DNA from: Taxawa tesnikishii (nom. ined.)
Lineage: Eukaryota; Ascomycota; Dothideomycetes; Dothideales
Length of the DNA stretch: 64,000 nucleotides
Direction of reading: 5' to 3'
Assembly (NCBI GenBank): GCA_030247885.1
Contig: JAPDRO010000016.1
Coordinates: forward strand, 124,001 to 188,000
In this document: piece by piece, positions 30,931 through 43,800 of the stretch
Position numbering within the stretch: position 1 is the first letter of the stretch
Layout: each line of letters opens with the position of its first letter
Made by a program: the position numbers and the translations under genes
Notes under the pieces: generated by a model
Told to the model about the DNA's origin: nothing
Database searches by the model: none
What the model saw: the letters and a program-made list of their open reading frames with translations, nothing else

Positions 30931-33900
30931 ATGCCTGTCAACGCACTGAGTTTCGTGAATTCGAGACGTGACATTCGAGCTCCGACTTGGTCTCCTCTGT
31001 CGTCTCCAGAGCCGCCAAACCAGTTGTCAGTCTTCAGCCCTCCCGACTCTCATGTCTTAACGACACCGTCAAAGCCAGCGAACCCAGTGAATCCACTACC
31101 GCCGTATAAGTCTCTCAAGTCGCCTAAGGAGAGCAAGAACGTCGCGCTCTCCGAAGAAGCTCGACGTTTTCTATCGGATCTGGACAACTACATTCCCTGG
31201 GCTGCTTATGCTCCCAAGCTCTATCAACGGTGGCAAATCCACCATATCCTTCAACGAGTGAGGTCCAGAGCTGGCAAGAAACCATCGAATTACCTTCCAA
31301 TATAGATCCGGATACCCAAAATGATTTGCATTTGCTAACCTCAGCGGGCTGGGTACGAGTCTTCGCAAAGGAGCACCATGGTCCGCACACGCTTGTTCTA
31401 CGGATCTACGTTCTCGCTGGGGATCTCGGGCATAGGCATGTCAACCGCCAAAGCAAGAGACTCGCTGCAGCACTGTGTTCCTTGGTCCGGAACGTAGATG
31501 TTTCACCCCGAACTTGGAGTGGAAAATGGTGCCGGACCAAGCGTTCTACCTTCGAGATGTGGGCTGCGAGAGATGAAGGCTCATTGTACTACATGTTCAA
31601 CAAGTTACCGTCGCCAGCGCCATCCACGAGAAGCGTAAAAATCGACCACAACAGGGAAGCTCTTGAGGACCTACTTGACCCGAGGGCGCGCCTGACAGGC
31701 CTGAAATCACAACTGTATCCGTATCAGCGTCGATCTGCGGGACTCATGTTGCAGCGCGAAAGCGAAACTCGGCTCGAGCTGGATCCTCGACTAGAGCAGA
31801 GACAAGCACCGGACGGCAGCTCATATTACTATGGCCCACGGGACATGCTCTTTTCCGCAACGCAAGGTTGTACGAGTCATGCCATGGTGGCATCTTAGCA
31901 GAAACCATGGGTTTGGGTAAAACCCTCATCTGCCTGGCTCTCATCCTCAGCACAAAAGGCCATCTTCCTCGGATTCCTATCCAATACGAACGGCGTGCTA
32001 TAAGGCCACGCGTTGGTAGTCTTGCGGAAATGGCTATCTCTTCCATCAATCGGCATTCAATACCCTGGAGGACTCATTTCAGCGCCATCAAAGAATCTAC
32101 AGGAGAGGAGATGACTCGGTGCATCAATTTACTTCATGAGAATCCAGCCTGCTATGAGATACCCATCGAACCAGCCAGGTGGAACCGAAAGACCGCAGTA
32201 CCGCCACCGAAGAGGTTGACACTGGCCCCGGTCACAATCATCGTGGTGCCAGGTAATCTCTGCTCTCAATGGCAGGCGGAACTACGCAAGCATACATTGG
32301 ATGGTGCGCTAAACGTTCTGGTAATGAAGAGCGGCAAGCAAGAGCTGCCTCCGGCCAATCAGCTGATGGGTTATGATGTGATCCTGTTCAGTCGCTCAAG
32401 GTTCGAACAGGAGAACAGAGATGGATCGGACGACAAGGGTCGGCGAATGTCCTACAAACCACTTTCATGCACATGCCCATATATAGGGGCTTCCAGGACA
32501 CGCGATTGCACTTGCCTGCGGGAGGAGGATATCTATGACTCACCACTGAAGCACCTGCACTTCCTCCGGATCATCATCGATGAAGGTCATTTCTTCTCTT
32601 CTTCGAATTCAGTAGCCGCGCAGGTCGCTGAGAAGCTCGTCACAGCTGATCATCGATGGGTTGTGAGCGGTACTCCAGCCAAAGATCTCTTGGGTGTGGA
32701 GATGGATCTCGTCGCTGCTGACAGCTCGATTGGTGATAGTCTTAATGGAGTCAGTCCACGCCAAAACATCTTAAATCAGCGCCGCGACTTCAGTAATGAG
32801 GACATTACGGGTGCTGTTAAAAGCATTGGGTCAATCGCAAGCCACTTTTTGAAAGTTCGACCCTGGGCTCCAGACGACGTTGAGAGACCAGTGGATTGGG
32901 AGAGTTACATCTATCGCCACGAGGATCTACGCAAGCGTACGTTCTCTGGTTTCTCGCATTGCTTGCGACGCACGCTGGAGTCTCTCGTTGTCCGCACCAG
33001 GCCTGAGGATGTCGAACGTGATATCGAACTGCCACCACTCATCCACACTACCATACGCTTGGAGCCATCATTGTACGATAAGATGACGACAAACTTGTTC
33101 ACCCTTGTGTTGACGGCAAATGCCGTCACCAGTGAGCGTACGGACGCCGATTACTTGTTCCATAAGAGTAGTGCAAGAGCCAGATATCAGCTGGTTCATA
33201 ATCTACGACAGAGTGCTTTCTTCTGGACCGGCTTCAGTGAAGCGGATATCATTGCTGCTACTCAGAGCGGCGAAACATATCTCGAGAAGGATGGCACGTC
33301 GTGTAGTCTGGAGGATCGGATGCTTTTAGAAGACTGCATCAACAAAGCGCAAATAGCGCTTTCATCGACCGGTTGGAAAGCTTTGAGCAGATCTCATGAA
33401 ATCGGATTGTTCGTGGAGCATTGGCCTGATACCTCTGTCGATTTCTGGACCTTTGACCAGTCGCTGCACCCTATGCTGGTGGGCGTGACGCAGCTGCTCG
33501 AGGCTCAGCAACACGTAAACCGTCAAGCATCTTCCGTTGATCCTACTGAAGGCCTTTCTGGAGCTGGTATCCGAGCTTTGGCACCTCTACGCTCAAACAA
33601 CGACGCATCTGGGACCGAGGCAAAACCGGCCTTGGTCAAGATGGGCATACCTTCTTCTGGTGTTACCGGAGAGCCAATGATGAAAAGACGATCGTCCTCT
33701 TCGGACACTGCAGCCAATGCAGCAAGAAAAGCGTCAAAACAATCCTTCAAGCGGTCTCCAAAACAGTCACCTAGGCAGCGCTTGGGTCAACCTTCACTGC
33801 CCTTCAAGGTGACAAAAGCCATAGAGGCTACTGTGCCAAGGAGTTCCAGGGCACGCTCCCGGGACCAGGCAAAGGCTCTGCTGAATCAAGCCTACGACCA

Positions 33901-35025
33901 TCAGCAACACCGGATGCAAATACTGCTATCTCTGCTGCGTTGTTGCCCCCAGGTTCGGACTTGCTGAACACGCGGATCGTTGGAACCACATCAGCGAAAC
34001 TGAGCTATCTGGTGTCGCGGATACTGAAGTACCACCGTGAAGAAAAGATTTTGGTCTTTTATGATGGAGACAACATAGCCTACTACGTTGCGCAAGTATT
34101 GGAACTGTTCCACATCCATCATCTCATCTACGCCAAATCGCTTACTTGGGCTCAACGATCGGACTACGTCGTCAAATTTGACCAAGACAGCCACTTCCGG
34201 GTCCTCTTAATGGACGTGAAGCAGGCAGCTTTCGGACTAAATCTCTCCTCTGCTTCACGAGTGTTCTTCGTCAACCCAGTTTGCAGGCCTGACATTGAAG
34301 CTCAGGCCATCAAGCGTGCGCATAGAATAGGGCAGACAAGACCAGTCGTTGTCGAGACCCTTATTCTCGTCGGTACCATTGAGGAGCAGATGTTCGAACG
34401 GGCAAAGCGTATGACCCGAGCCGAGCACAAAGACGCCAAGATGTTGGAAGACGACGGTGGTATTAAGGACATCATACAGTGTGCAAAGACGATGACGATC
34501 GACGAATGGGAGACCTCCGGGTACGGACAACTGGCCGTGCTTGAGGAACCGCAGCAATTATGGAGCCGCTCAGAATGGCCAGAATGGATTGGCGTCAAAC
34601 GGGAGACGATGCTCCAGCAAACGTTGGAAAACATCAAGAAGCGAAGACTCCGGTACATCGACACGACAGACCACAACGACACCGGAAAGATTGCTGATCC
34701 TAATGATGAACCACCTCAGTCTGCCGAGGCACAACCACCATCAAAGAGAGTCAAGCGAACCAAGCGGCCAAGGATTGTACTCAACGACGTTACAAACCAC
34801 AACGGCCTAGGGGTTGTTATAGACGCACATGAAGATGTGCTGGATCCGGCGTTGTTTTCTCCTGAAGATGCATCGCAGGCAAGTGCCAGCCAATCTACAT
34901 TACTCAACGGTAATGCATCGACATCACGAACAAGCAGAAGCTCGGTCGTGCGGACTCCAGAGTTGTTGAACAACTCGCCGGCATTGTCTCCAAGACACTA
35001 CAGCCTGTTTGGCGGTCCTTCGTGA
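30931..35025 (+). CDS. SNF2-family ATP-dependent helicase/translocase, about 1,365 aa, with three frame slips
   Basis: Nuclear SNF2 ATPase, probably a chromatin or repair translocase. The Walker A segment reads GGILAETMGLGKTLICLALI and motif Ia is VTIIVVPGNLCSQW. Motif II is the DEGH variant in LRIIIDEGHFFSSS, and RWVVSGTPAKDL follows. The C-terminal lobe has KILVFYDGDN, QAAFGLNLSSASRVFFVNP and AIKRAHRIGQTRPV. A Cys-rich CTCPY..CTCL segment precedes motif II, and over 400 residues separate the lobes. The frame slips three times, all needing one added base: near 31247, in the T4 run at 31851 (MLF-FRNARLYESCHGG) and near 33910. With three added bases the length is a multiple of three (1,365 codons plus stop) with no intron needed, which supports sequence error. 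Confidence 0.85.
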
Positions 35026-35984
35026 GAAGGAGCAGTCGCAGCGGACATGGACTGGGAGATGCTGATGTATGATTGCCGTTTACACTATGTACATTAGGGC
35101 GGGGAAATTTGTACGCTAAACGGCGGCGCACCTGGCAGGTAGCTCTGGGGTCCGCACATCAAGATTCCCATCATGCTCTAGAAGCGCATTGTTGATCTGG
35201 CTGTTGTGTATAAGATAACTGTAATCTTCTCAATACGGCAAATGCATCTTGACTTTTTCTGAAATCCGTGCGCCCACCGGCCGACCAGGGAACAAACGAA
35301 CAAACAGTGATAGCGTAAGCCATCAGCCCCACCCCACACCTGCAGAAATCAAGCATCGCCAAGCTTTTCCAAGAAAAGTCCGCGTGTGCATTCGCTTGTG
35401 TTCTCTTACGTGGGTGGGTGGTGCTTGTGGCTCGTAGCTGTAGCTGAACTGCGTGCTATATCGACCACATCTGTCTAAACCACCACGTCCAATGATGGTT
35501 GATGCGATTCACGTCCGCTCCGCAGGCTCAGGTCGAACACGTAACGGGGCCTCGGCATCAGCCCCAGATCCAATCTGCGCCCACGCGCCAGCCGTGCTAG
35601 CCGATAGGAGTCGTCAGCACGCGACCAGGGCGTCAACCAGGTCCCACCAGCTACCTAAAGTGCGTGCGTAATGTACTTTCGAAATGGCGCATGCGCAGGG
35701 CGCCTTGGGGGTTTCCGACGACATGGGACACGCGGTATCGTTCGCTTCTCCATTTCTGCCCCTGTTCCTTTGTTTGTCTCTCGCCTCTCACCTCTCTGCG
35801 TTTGTCAAGCCCTGGTTCGCTAGTTCCTGTTTGACTTTCCGAGACAGAAGGAGACGACTGCATCCGAAACCTTTGTTTTGCCTGTCTTCTACTCTGGTCT
35901 GACGATGTCCGGTTTCTAAATACCTATCTGGACGACTGTATGCCCCCGAGATTGATTGACTGAGGTGTTTTCCCTCGGCCTCAG
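35026..35984. other. Intergenic region upstream of GDSL hydrolase
   Basis: About 960 bases with C/T-rich stretches near 35750-35850 that are typical of fungal 5' leaders. The short open frames have no motif. Confidence 0.45.
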
Positions 35985-37228
35985 CATGAGATTTCTTGCT
36001 CGTCTGCACGCGACTGTTGCGCTGGTCGTCTGTACGGTGCTGTACCTGACCTTCTCGCTGCACCACACCGTCAAGATCAGGGTACATCAAGCATGGACCG
36101 GATCATCTACAACAGTTGTCGCGTTTGGAGACTCATGGAGCGCTGTTGATCCTGATCCACGCGGTACCGTCTCGACCCTGGCCACCAAATTACGGCTCGC
36201 TGCAGCGCCTGGCAAACCCTGGGTCGAACGTCTTTGTTCAGAGGTACCACTGCTGATCAGACGAGGCAAACTTACCAGCTGACGGACGCAGATACTCTGC
36301 AGCCGGATCAACAATTATGCACCGTATCCAACAGACCCTGCTGCGAGGTTCGGTTCGGTTGTAGACAGTAGCTTCTATCGCAGTCTGACGTCCAGGACCA
36401 ATTCCACCATATCAGCCGACTTCCTATCGGACTTCAAATCACAGCTGCAGGAGTTTTTGGCGGACGAAGACCGAAACGGATGGAGATCGAACACGACATC
36501 GACCGTCTTCACTGTCTTCTTTGGGCTTGGGGACATCTGGAGCTTGGCAGACGTCGACTTGTCGGAAGCCACACAGCTTGTTTCGACGATCGTCGAGTCG
36601 TTGTTCGAACAGCTCGATCTACTTGCGGATGCCGTAATGGAAGAGACGGAAGAGCCTTTGACGGTCGTCCTCCCGAAAGTGCCGGATCCAACTTGGCTTG
36701 CGATATGGCTGAATGAACGAACAGGACCAATGGGATCTGACAGATACGGACTGGCGCAGCGACAGGCCGTGCTGTTGGCCGACCGCTGGAACCGTGACTT
36801 GGCCGCTCGCGCAGCTGTTTGGGATGGAGGCGACATCATCATTCCCGATTTCCATCAATGGATGCTGGATCAGATGCGGGAGCCGAAGCGTGGAGAGTAC
36901 GGTTTCAAGGGTCTGCTGCTTGGAAAGTACGGTGTGCAGTCGACCTTCACCGAACTGAGGGCGCCGTGTGTCAGCTACACCGCCTTAAACACAAGCAAGA
37001 GAGCCGATCAAACAACGTGCCGAGACGCATCACACCATCTTTTTGGTAATACCTGGAACCCCCACTACACCCTTTCATCTTGTATGAATAGCTTATACTG
37101 ACACGATAATCAGGGATGACACGCGTTTGAGCGGTGCTGCGCACGAGCTGCTTGGCAAGCACGTCGCGGACCTTGTCAAGCACCGATCCGACGGCAACGT
37201 GACTCTGTCAGATGCACTCCGCCGTTGA
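35985..37228 (+). CDS. Membrane-anchored GDSL/SGNH-type hydrolase with a frame slip
   Basis: Predicted secreted or lumenal esterase/lipase of the SGNH superfamily. The start MRFLARLHATVALVVCTVLY gives an N-terminal signal anchor. Block I follows as TVVAFGDSWSAVD with the nucleophile Ser. Exon 1 ends at 36242 (donor GTACCA) and exon 2 resumes at 36292 as ILCSRINNYAPYP. The later part has VFTVFFGLGDIWSLAD (block III-like, though Gly-Asp replaces the usual Gly-x-Asn) and DGGDIIIPDFHQWML. The last exon begins DDTRLSGAAHELLGKHVADLV, where an Asp and a His could complete the triad. At the last junction a T5 run (37040-37044) must be one base longer for HLFW-DDTRLS to join. The exact catalytic residues are inferred. 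Confidence 0.75.
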
Positions 37229-37809
37229 GTGGACAGTGGCAGACACGTACGTGGCGTATACACATGTTTGCCCTCATGTGGCAGTTAAGAATTGTTGAGA
37301 TACCCAAATGAATTATTCTAGCATTCAATGACAAAAAGGACAAGGAGGGCTACTTTCGCATTGTGTTCGATAGCGCATTCATTTCGAAGCCTCCGTCCTC
37401 CTTGCGTCCTGGCTCGTCGGCTGGAATGTCTCACCTCGGGCAACACCGTTTGCGGAAGCGTCACCCACCCACGAGGAACAAAGAAATTGGGCTCGGGTAC
37501 ACGTTGCGCATCCTCCAGTTCCCCAGATCGAAACTAGTGTCCGATTGCATGTGTGTTCGTTTGCGGGAGGTGACAGCAGCCGGACAGGATGCCACACAAA
37601 GAAGTTGAGTTGGAGCTGTCGCAGCGTCGCAGAGGCCAGGTGTATGGGGGCGCGCAAAGATAGAAAACAAAGGCAGTGCCCTCGCATAATGAGTGCTATC
37701 GCTGCATCTGGGTCCTTCTTGGTCAGCCACTATCGGTTGGCAGCAATGTAACAGGCGCGACACAAAGAAGGCATTGAGAGCCCTTTTACATTCCTGTACC
37801 TCCCCTTCA
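37229..37809. other. Intergenic region upstream of HMG-box gene
   Basis: About 580 bases, presumably the HMG gene promoter. Nothing gene-like was recognised. Confidence 0.45.
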
Positions 37810-39215
37810 ATGTCTTCTGTCCGAGTTCCTGTATCTGACCCCAGCTGCCCTCTCTTCGCTCACGCTCCTGATCCACCCGAACAACCTCAGGTCGTCTTCA
37901 CCAGACAGTTGTGGCAGAGAAACATGCAAGTCGGTATAGATAATACACCCCAACTCATCCCCATCGGCATTGCATCGAACAACAACACCACGCAGCACGA
38001 CGGCCTCAGAGCATCCACCGATACCCGGAGGACTTCATCCATTTCGGTAGACTCGCAGCAACGCACTTCGCCAACCCCGTCGCAGGAGCCCGACACTCCG
38101 CTGACCCCTGAGGAGTTAGCGCCATATCGGAACGCCGGTAGGAAACGCAGTGCCGAGGACGACGACAACGATCGCGGAGACAACGTGCCCTCACATTCAA
38201 GAGACAGCTCTGGTGGTTCATTCTTCCAGCTCTGTCTCTGTCAGCCGGAGGCAAAGGTCCCAAGACCGAGAAACGGTGGGTTACCTTCTTTCCGCAAACT
38301 GCACTCGCTGGCACCTTTCCCTTTTACCTCAATGGTTTCTGTGATTACGGCTGACCACCTGCAGCTTTCATACTTTACCGTCAGCATCACCAAGCGGGCG
38401 TCGTCGCGCGGAACCCCGGCCTCGCCAACCCGGACATCTCCAAGATCATCGGTGAGCAGTGGAGAAACGAGTCGGAAGAAGAGAAGAACCACTGGAAGGG
38501 CTTCGCAGAGGTGAACCCGAATACCCGCCCCTCCCCCTTCTGGAGTCTCGTTGCTGACACTCTGCCAGGCCGAAAAGATCAGACACCAACAGCGCTACCC
38601 CAAATACCGCTACAAGCCCAAGCGCGCGGGCCGCCAAAACAGCGTCTCGGACACCGCACCCTTTCCCGGCGTCGAGTGTCCCCGTTGCGGCGGACGGACA
38701 TCCCTACAGCAGGCGCACCAGCCGCTCAACAGCGGAGACGACGGCAGTGCCTCGCGTTCCGGCAGTCGGGAAACCAGTCCCAGCACCGCGCAGCCACCGC
38801 GCGGAAAAGTCGTCCACCTCCCACCACCGACGCCCGACGCCACCACAACACCCTCAACCCGCTACCTCCCGCCACGATCCCGATGCTGAACAACCTGAGC
38901 CTAAACTCACCGCACGGCGCTAGTAGGCGCACGCAAGGCCCCGCGACCCGCGGTTTCCCCCGCAAGAAGGGCGAGGCCCGGCACGCTACGACCCCAACGA
39001 CCGCGGCGGTCCGCCGACCCCGCCCGACGCCAAACGCCGCCGCTACGACGGGCCCCAGGGGGCGGCGTCCTCCTTCCCCCGGCCGCCTCTCGCACCCCTC
39101 CAGCCGCACGGGAACCCCGCGCCAGCCCAACCACCCCTCGACCCCGTTCCCGGGCAGCGTGCCGTTGGCGCCGCACGCACACGTGGGACCACCACCACCA
39201 CCACCACACTCTCAC

Positions 39216-39262
<47 letters not shown>

Positions 39263-40598
39263 CCACGCGCCCGGCGCCGGCGCCTCCTCGCCTCGCCGCG
39301 ACTCCCTGCCCCGGCCGGGCCCGCCGCCACCGCCACCGCTGCCCAGCCCCGCCGGCGCGATGGCGCCGCCCCTAGACCCGGACCGGGGTACGGCCAGCAC
39401 AGGCTGAGTCTGGGACACGTGCGGCCGCTCTCCGATCTGACGCTGCCGCCGCTGCAGGTGAGTCCCGGGTTCGCGACCGCGACCGCGTCGGCGGGGTTGT
39501 CGGCGGGTGGTGCGGTGGCCCCGCCGCCCGGCGGCGCGTCCGGTGGCGGAGTGGATGGTCGTAGCGTGCGGGAGAAGATTATGGCGATGAATTTTGGGTA
39601 AGATTAGGATCTTGCGACGGATTGCGCCGCCGTTGCCGCTGAGTGGGCGTGGGGATGGGGTCAGGGGTCAGGGTGAGGGTGAGGGTGAGGATGGTGGGCG
39701 AGGGAGGAGGACGAGGGGCGCGATTGTTGCCGTCGAGGGCGATGATCCGGATGCCGCTAAGGCGTTGACGGGGTATTTGCAGGACTGCTTGAGCAAGGAT
39801 TTGGAGGTCGAGGTTAGGGATTTCGATATCCCGACGGCGACGGAGGTGGAGGAGGAGGAAGAGCTGAGCGCGCAGGAGCTGTTCGGTGCGCTGTTGCGTT
39901 GGCATGACAGGAGCCAGGAGATTGTGAGGATGATGCTGCCGCCAGGAGAGGGGAGGGGAGGGGAGGAGGGACTCTGCTACGGGGCGGAAGGATGCGGTGA
40001 TGACGGAGAACGCGGAGGCAGAGGCAGCGACAGCGACTGCGGAGCCAAACCTCTCCGACTTTGTCGATCGCGAGGAGTCGGGGATGCAGCAGACCACAAC
40101 AACACCGACGAGAAGGACGACGACGTCGTCCCCGCCGCCACTTCGCCAATGGACATGACTCCCCAACCACCGCATCCACCACCGCACCCGACCCATCCGC
40201 CCCGCCAGGATCGCACCCCCACCGCATCCTCCTACTCCGCACCTACAGCCTCACGGCCGCAAACTTCTACTCCATGCGCCTCCGCTTCCAGGACATGTAC
40301 AACACGGCCGACCACTGGCAGTGGACGGCGACGCTCTGGCGCGGCATCGTGGGGCCCGACCTCACCATCTACGTCAAAGACGTCGACGCCAAGGAGGGGA
40401 AGGAGAGCAGTAGTGGGGTGGAGATCATCAGCGACAAGAAGGGCGAGGCGATGGTTGTGAAGCGCGTGAGGAGCGAGAAGAAGAGGGAAGGAGAGAAGGA
40501 GAGGGGGCGCTGGAGGGCGTGGATGCGGGCGCGTTGAGGAGGTTGGGGTTCGAGGTTGGTGAATGGGTGAGGAGTAATCGGGGCGGGGGAGAAGGATG
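37810..40598 (+). CDS. HMG-box (MATA-type) transcription factor, long, with many frame slips
   Basis: Sequence-specific HMG-box regulator of the MATA/Rox1 type. Exon 1 (37810-38275) is a polar leader ending PRPRN. Exon 2 (38365-38510) continues AFILYRQHHQAGVVARNPG, then ISKIIGEQWRNESEEEK. Exon 3 begins at 38569 with AEKIRHQQRYPKYRYKPKR, completing the roughly 75-residue box. Downstream is Pro/His/Gly-rich and carries a His-Ala run (39216-39262). It then shows the conserved-looking blocks PDAKRRRYDGPQGAASSF, HRLSLGHVRPLSDLTLPPLQ and VREKIMAMNF, and a globular C-terminus (ILLLRTYSLTAANFYSMRL, DHWQWTATLWRGIVGPDLT). Each block lies in a different frame from the next, shifted as if one or two bases were missing from GC-rich runs. 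The true reading frame cannot be fixed here. Confidence 0.8.
39216..39262 (+). repeat. Hexanucleotide repeat (CCCATG)n encoding His-Ala
   Basis: About eight tandem copies of a six-base unit inside the HMG-box gene, translating to alternating His-Ala. It follows a (CAC/ACC)n stretch and sits in the GC-rich low-complexity middle of the protein. Copy number is likely variable among strains. Confidence 0.9.
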
Positions 40599-40768
40599 AG
40601 TGATTGTACGTACGAGGTAGAGGGTAAGGCTGGGTGAAATGTCGATTGGTTGATGGATTCCTTTTCTTGGATGTGTAGTCATGTATCAATGCAACCCTTT
40701 ATTTCCTTCAAATTTTTCGTATTGCACGTGTACTCCCAACCCTTCCAACTCAGTAAACCTCAAAAGTG

Positions 40769-40799
<31 letters not shown>

Positions 40800-40816
40800 A
40801 AAAACCCCTCCTCACA
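40599..40816. other. Convergent 3' region with A-rich tract
   Basis: About 220 bases between the 3' ends of the HMG gene (+) and the mannosidase-like gene (-). It contains an A-rich tract at 40769-40803 and polyadenylation-like AT-rich sequence. Confidence 0.6.
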
Positions 40817-43800
40817 TCACTGCACGAACAAATTCCCGATCCTGACCCCTTGACTCGCGAACCAAAACTTCCTCTTGACGCCCAACCCAGACCTCTCCTC
40901 TTTCCCCTTCTTCCCCTTGGCTCCCTTACTCGCACCCTCATCTCTCCTCTCCACCACGATCCGACCATCCCGGACCCTCCCCACCGCGCTCGCGGCCCTC
41001 TCGAAGAGATCCCAGGTCTCGTCGCCGCCGCCGACCAAGACGAGGGGAATCAGCGTCCGCCTGGGGTTCCCTTTGCTCGAGACCTGCGCGCGGTCCAGCA
41101 GGGGACGGACGGCGGTGGTCTCGCCGCGGAGCGCGCGGAGCGTTTCGGCCGCGTCTTCGTGTTCGGGGAAGCTGACGGCGACGACGAGCTGCAGGGCCTG
41201 CTGGGTTGGCGCAAAGGAGGGGATCCTAGCGATCTTGTCGCTGAAGCTGCATCCGCCGCGTCGGACGACGACGACCTGGTATGTTTTGGCCACGGCGTTG
41301 GGGAAGGCGACGTCCGGGTCGCAGAGCGGGTCGTCGAGGACGAAGATGCTGGAGTACGGCAGAGCGCCCAGGGCTCGGGTGCTCGGGTCGGACGTCGGGC
41401 TGGGCTGGGCTGCGCCGACGCCGGTGGGGAGCATGGCGGGGATGGTGTATCTTCCGAGCGGAAGAGGCTTGGTCGATGCTGGCTTCCCGGAACGGAGGTT
41501 TGCGACGGCTTCATCGACGGCCAGGAGCTCGTCGGTGCGGCCGGCCTTTCTCAGCGCCTTGCGCGCTGTAGCGAAGGCGCCTAGCTCCAACCAAGACCTA
41601 AGGATCTCGGAAGCCTCATCCGAATCCTCAATCCGACCATAGTTTAGATCGTTGATCTTGCCTTCTCTCTCAAAGTCGAAGCCACGGGAAAGGTTTGCGA
41701 TCGGGAAGCCGAGTATCTCCTCGTCGGTCGCGAGTGTCGCAGCCAGAGGATCGGGAGCGTCAATGACCAGATCCACCGTTTCGAGGTCCTTTTTCTTGAG
41801 AAAGTGTTCATCCGTCGAGTCAATCTGCTCCACGCTCTGCGGGCTAAGATAGACGCGCTCGTCGCGGCCGAGACCAACGGTATTCCAGTTGTTGCCGACG
41901 GCATAAACACGCCACAAGGCGGGAACCTCCTCGACGATCACACCATCGGTAAAGGCAAAGGCGGGTTCGAGTTCCAGGCCGACACGGAGACCGGAGAAAG
42001 AAGTAATCAACAAAGAATCATCGTCGGTGCGGGCGAGGTTGTTAAAGATGTTGTTGACACCATTGTTCGAGAGCGCGGGGAAGGTCAGGTCAAAGGTTTG
42101 TCTAGTGACCATTGGGGCGCTCGTGGCGTTGTGCGGGATCAGCTGGGGCGGAAGTGTCCACGGGAAATAGGTCCAGTTGCTCGGAGACTGAATAGTGGTG
42201 AGACTAATGCTAGGATGATCCTCGGCGTAGTCGACCGTGGGACTGTCGAGGCTGTCCGGCATGTCGAATCTGGGCACGAGATGCAGACGTGCCAATGCCG
42301 CGGCATGGTAAACGTCCGGTCGTGCAGCAGTGGCCGAAACAGTGAACGGCAGGACCTCAGGCGGCAATGGACACTGTGGCGGTGGCAGGACTAGGACCTG
42401 GTTAATTGTCGATTCCGGAACCGGGCCTTTGCTATCCATAGTCGTCTTGCGTACATGAGAGGGGATGATGAGCGGGTGTCCTTCAGTGGTGAAGACAACA
42501 GGCGCATCGATGTTGTTCAGTGGGTGATCAGGGTCGTAGAGCAGGTAGAGGTATTTGGCCGTCTCTCCAAGAAAGAAGCTTTCCATACGATCCGTCTGTT
42601 CGCCCGTGCGCACGTCCTGTAAGCCCGCCCACCCGCACTCGGTGAAACATCTCCGCTTGATGTCCTTCATGACCATCTCCCCACATGCAGGTACCACGGA
42701 TCCCGGGTTGCACGGTACAGGTACCAGGTTGATTCGATAAATTCCGGTCGTCCAGGCCACCATCTTATGCCATTGTCGATGTTGCCGGTGATTGTGTTCC
42801 ATCGTTCAGGCATGGCACTATAACGATTCCAAAGAGCAGTGTACAGCAGATGAGTGCTGATGGCCTCGTCGAGCTCACCCGCCAAGGCCAAAAGACCAGG
42901 ATAGTAGGCGCTGAGGCTGTCAATCCAGTTGTACGACAACCCTCCAGTCAGACGAAGGTTCTGGGCATAGTGGGGATGCTGAAACTGCGGGCCGCGATAG
43001 ATGTGCCTGAGGTTGGCCGCATGTGCGTCTTCCCATGCTTGCAGGAACGCTTCCGGCGAGTCTTCGTGCGCTGTTGCTGAGTCGTACGGTAGTCCGGAGA
43101 GAAGGACGTACGATTTGAAGGCATATTCGAAAAAGCTGTCGACGCCCGCACCAACCTGAAGCCGGATGTTAACACGGGCTCAACGGAACGCAACTAAAGA
43201 ACCCACCCCAGTATATGGAGACATCCACCCGCCTGTTTCGGCGTCGATGCCTGCGCCGACAAGATCGACTCGGCTGCGCCTTTCCCAGACGGCCCAGAAC
43301 GCCCGCTTGGCCAGCTTCTCGAAACGGGCATCTCCAGTCAACCTGCTGAGCGTTGTGAACTCGAGGACCAAACTTCCGGCGCCTGCACTGCACGTTTCTG
43401 TACGTTCACGCTGCTGTTTTGGCGTTGGAATGGCGTCACATTGACCATTTGGATCGGCGTCCAATGGCGAGTTCTGATAGAATCGTGCGCCGTAGCGCAG
43501 ATTGACACGCGGATAAGGAAGGCCAGTGGGTGTGTTAAAGGCCGGCAGCAGGCGTTCAGCAAGGTCCTTTGCCAGGCGCAGTAACTGTCCGTTGTAGACA
43601 AAGGGTTCGTCAGAGCCGTCGATGGTCCACACGGTCCCGTTCAGCCCATCTTCTCGCACGTCAAAGACAGGGTGGTAGCCACGGATGGGAAGATCACCTT
43701 GAGCGAACAGGTGAGCGCTCAGCAAGCCGCCGACGCCCCGGATTGTGGTCTCGAACACCTGGACCTTGCTGTCCAAGTCGAAGCCTCTGGCCCTTCTGCC

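Noticed and set aside
38726-39418. Long minus-strand Gly/Arg-rich open frames with Gly-His and Trp-Ala repeats
   Set aside because: They are antisense shadows of the GC-rich HMG-box gene; the repeats are just the complement of the CCCATG repeat.
40766-42394. Plus-strand open frames of 190-270 codons
   Set aside because: They lie opposite the clearly conserved C-terminal half of the Mnl1-like protein and have no family features.
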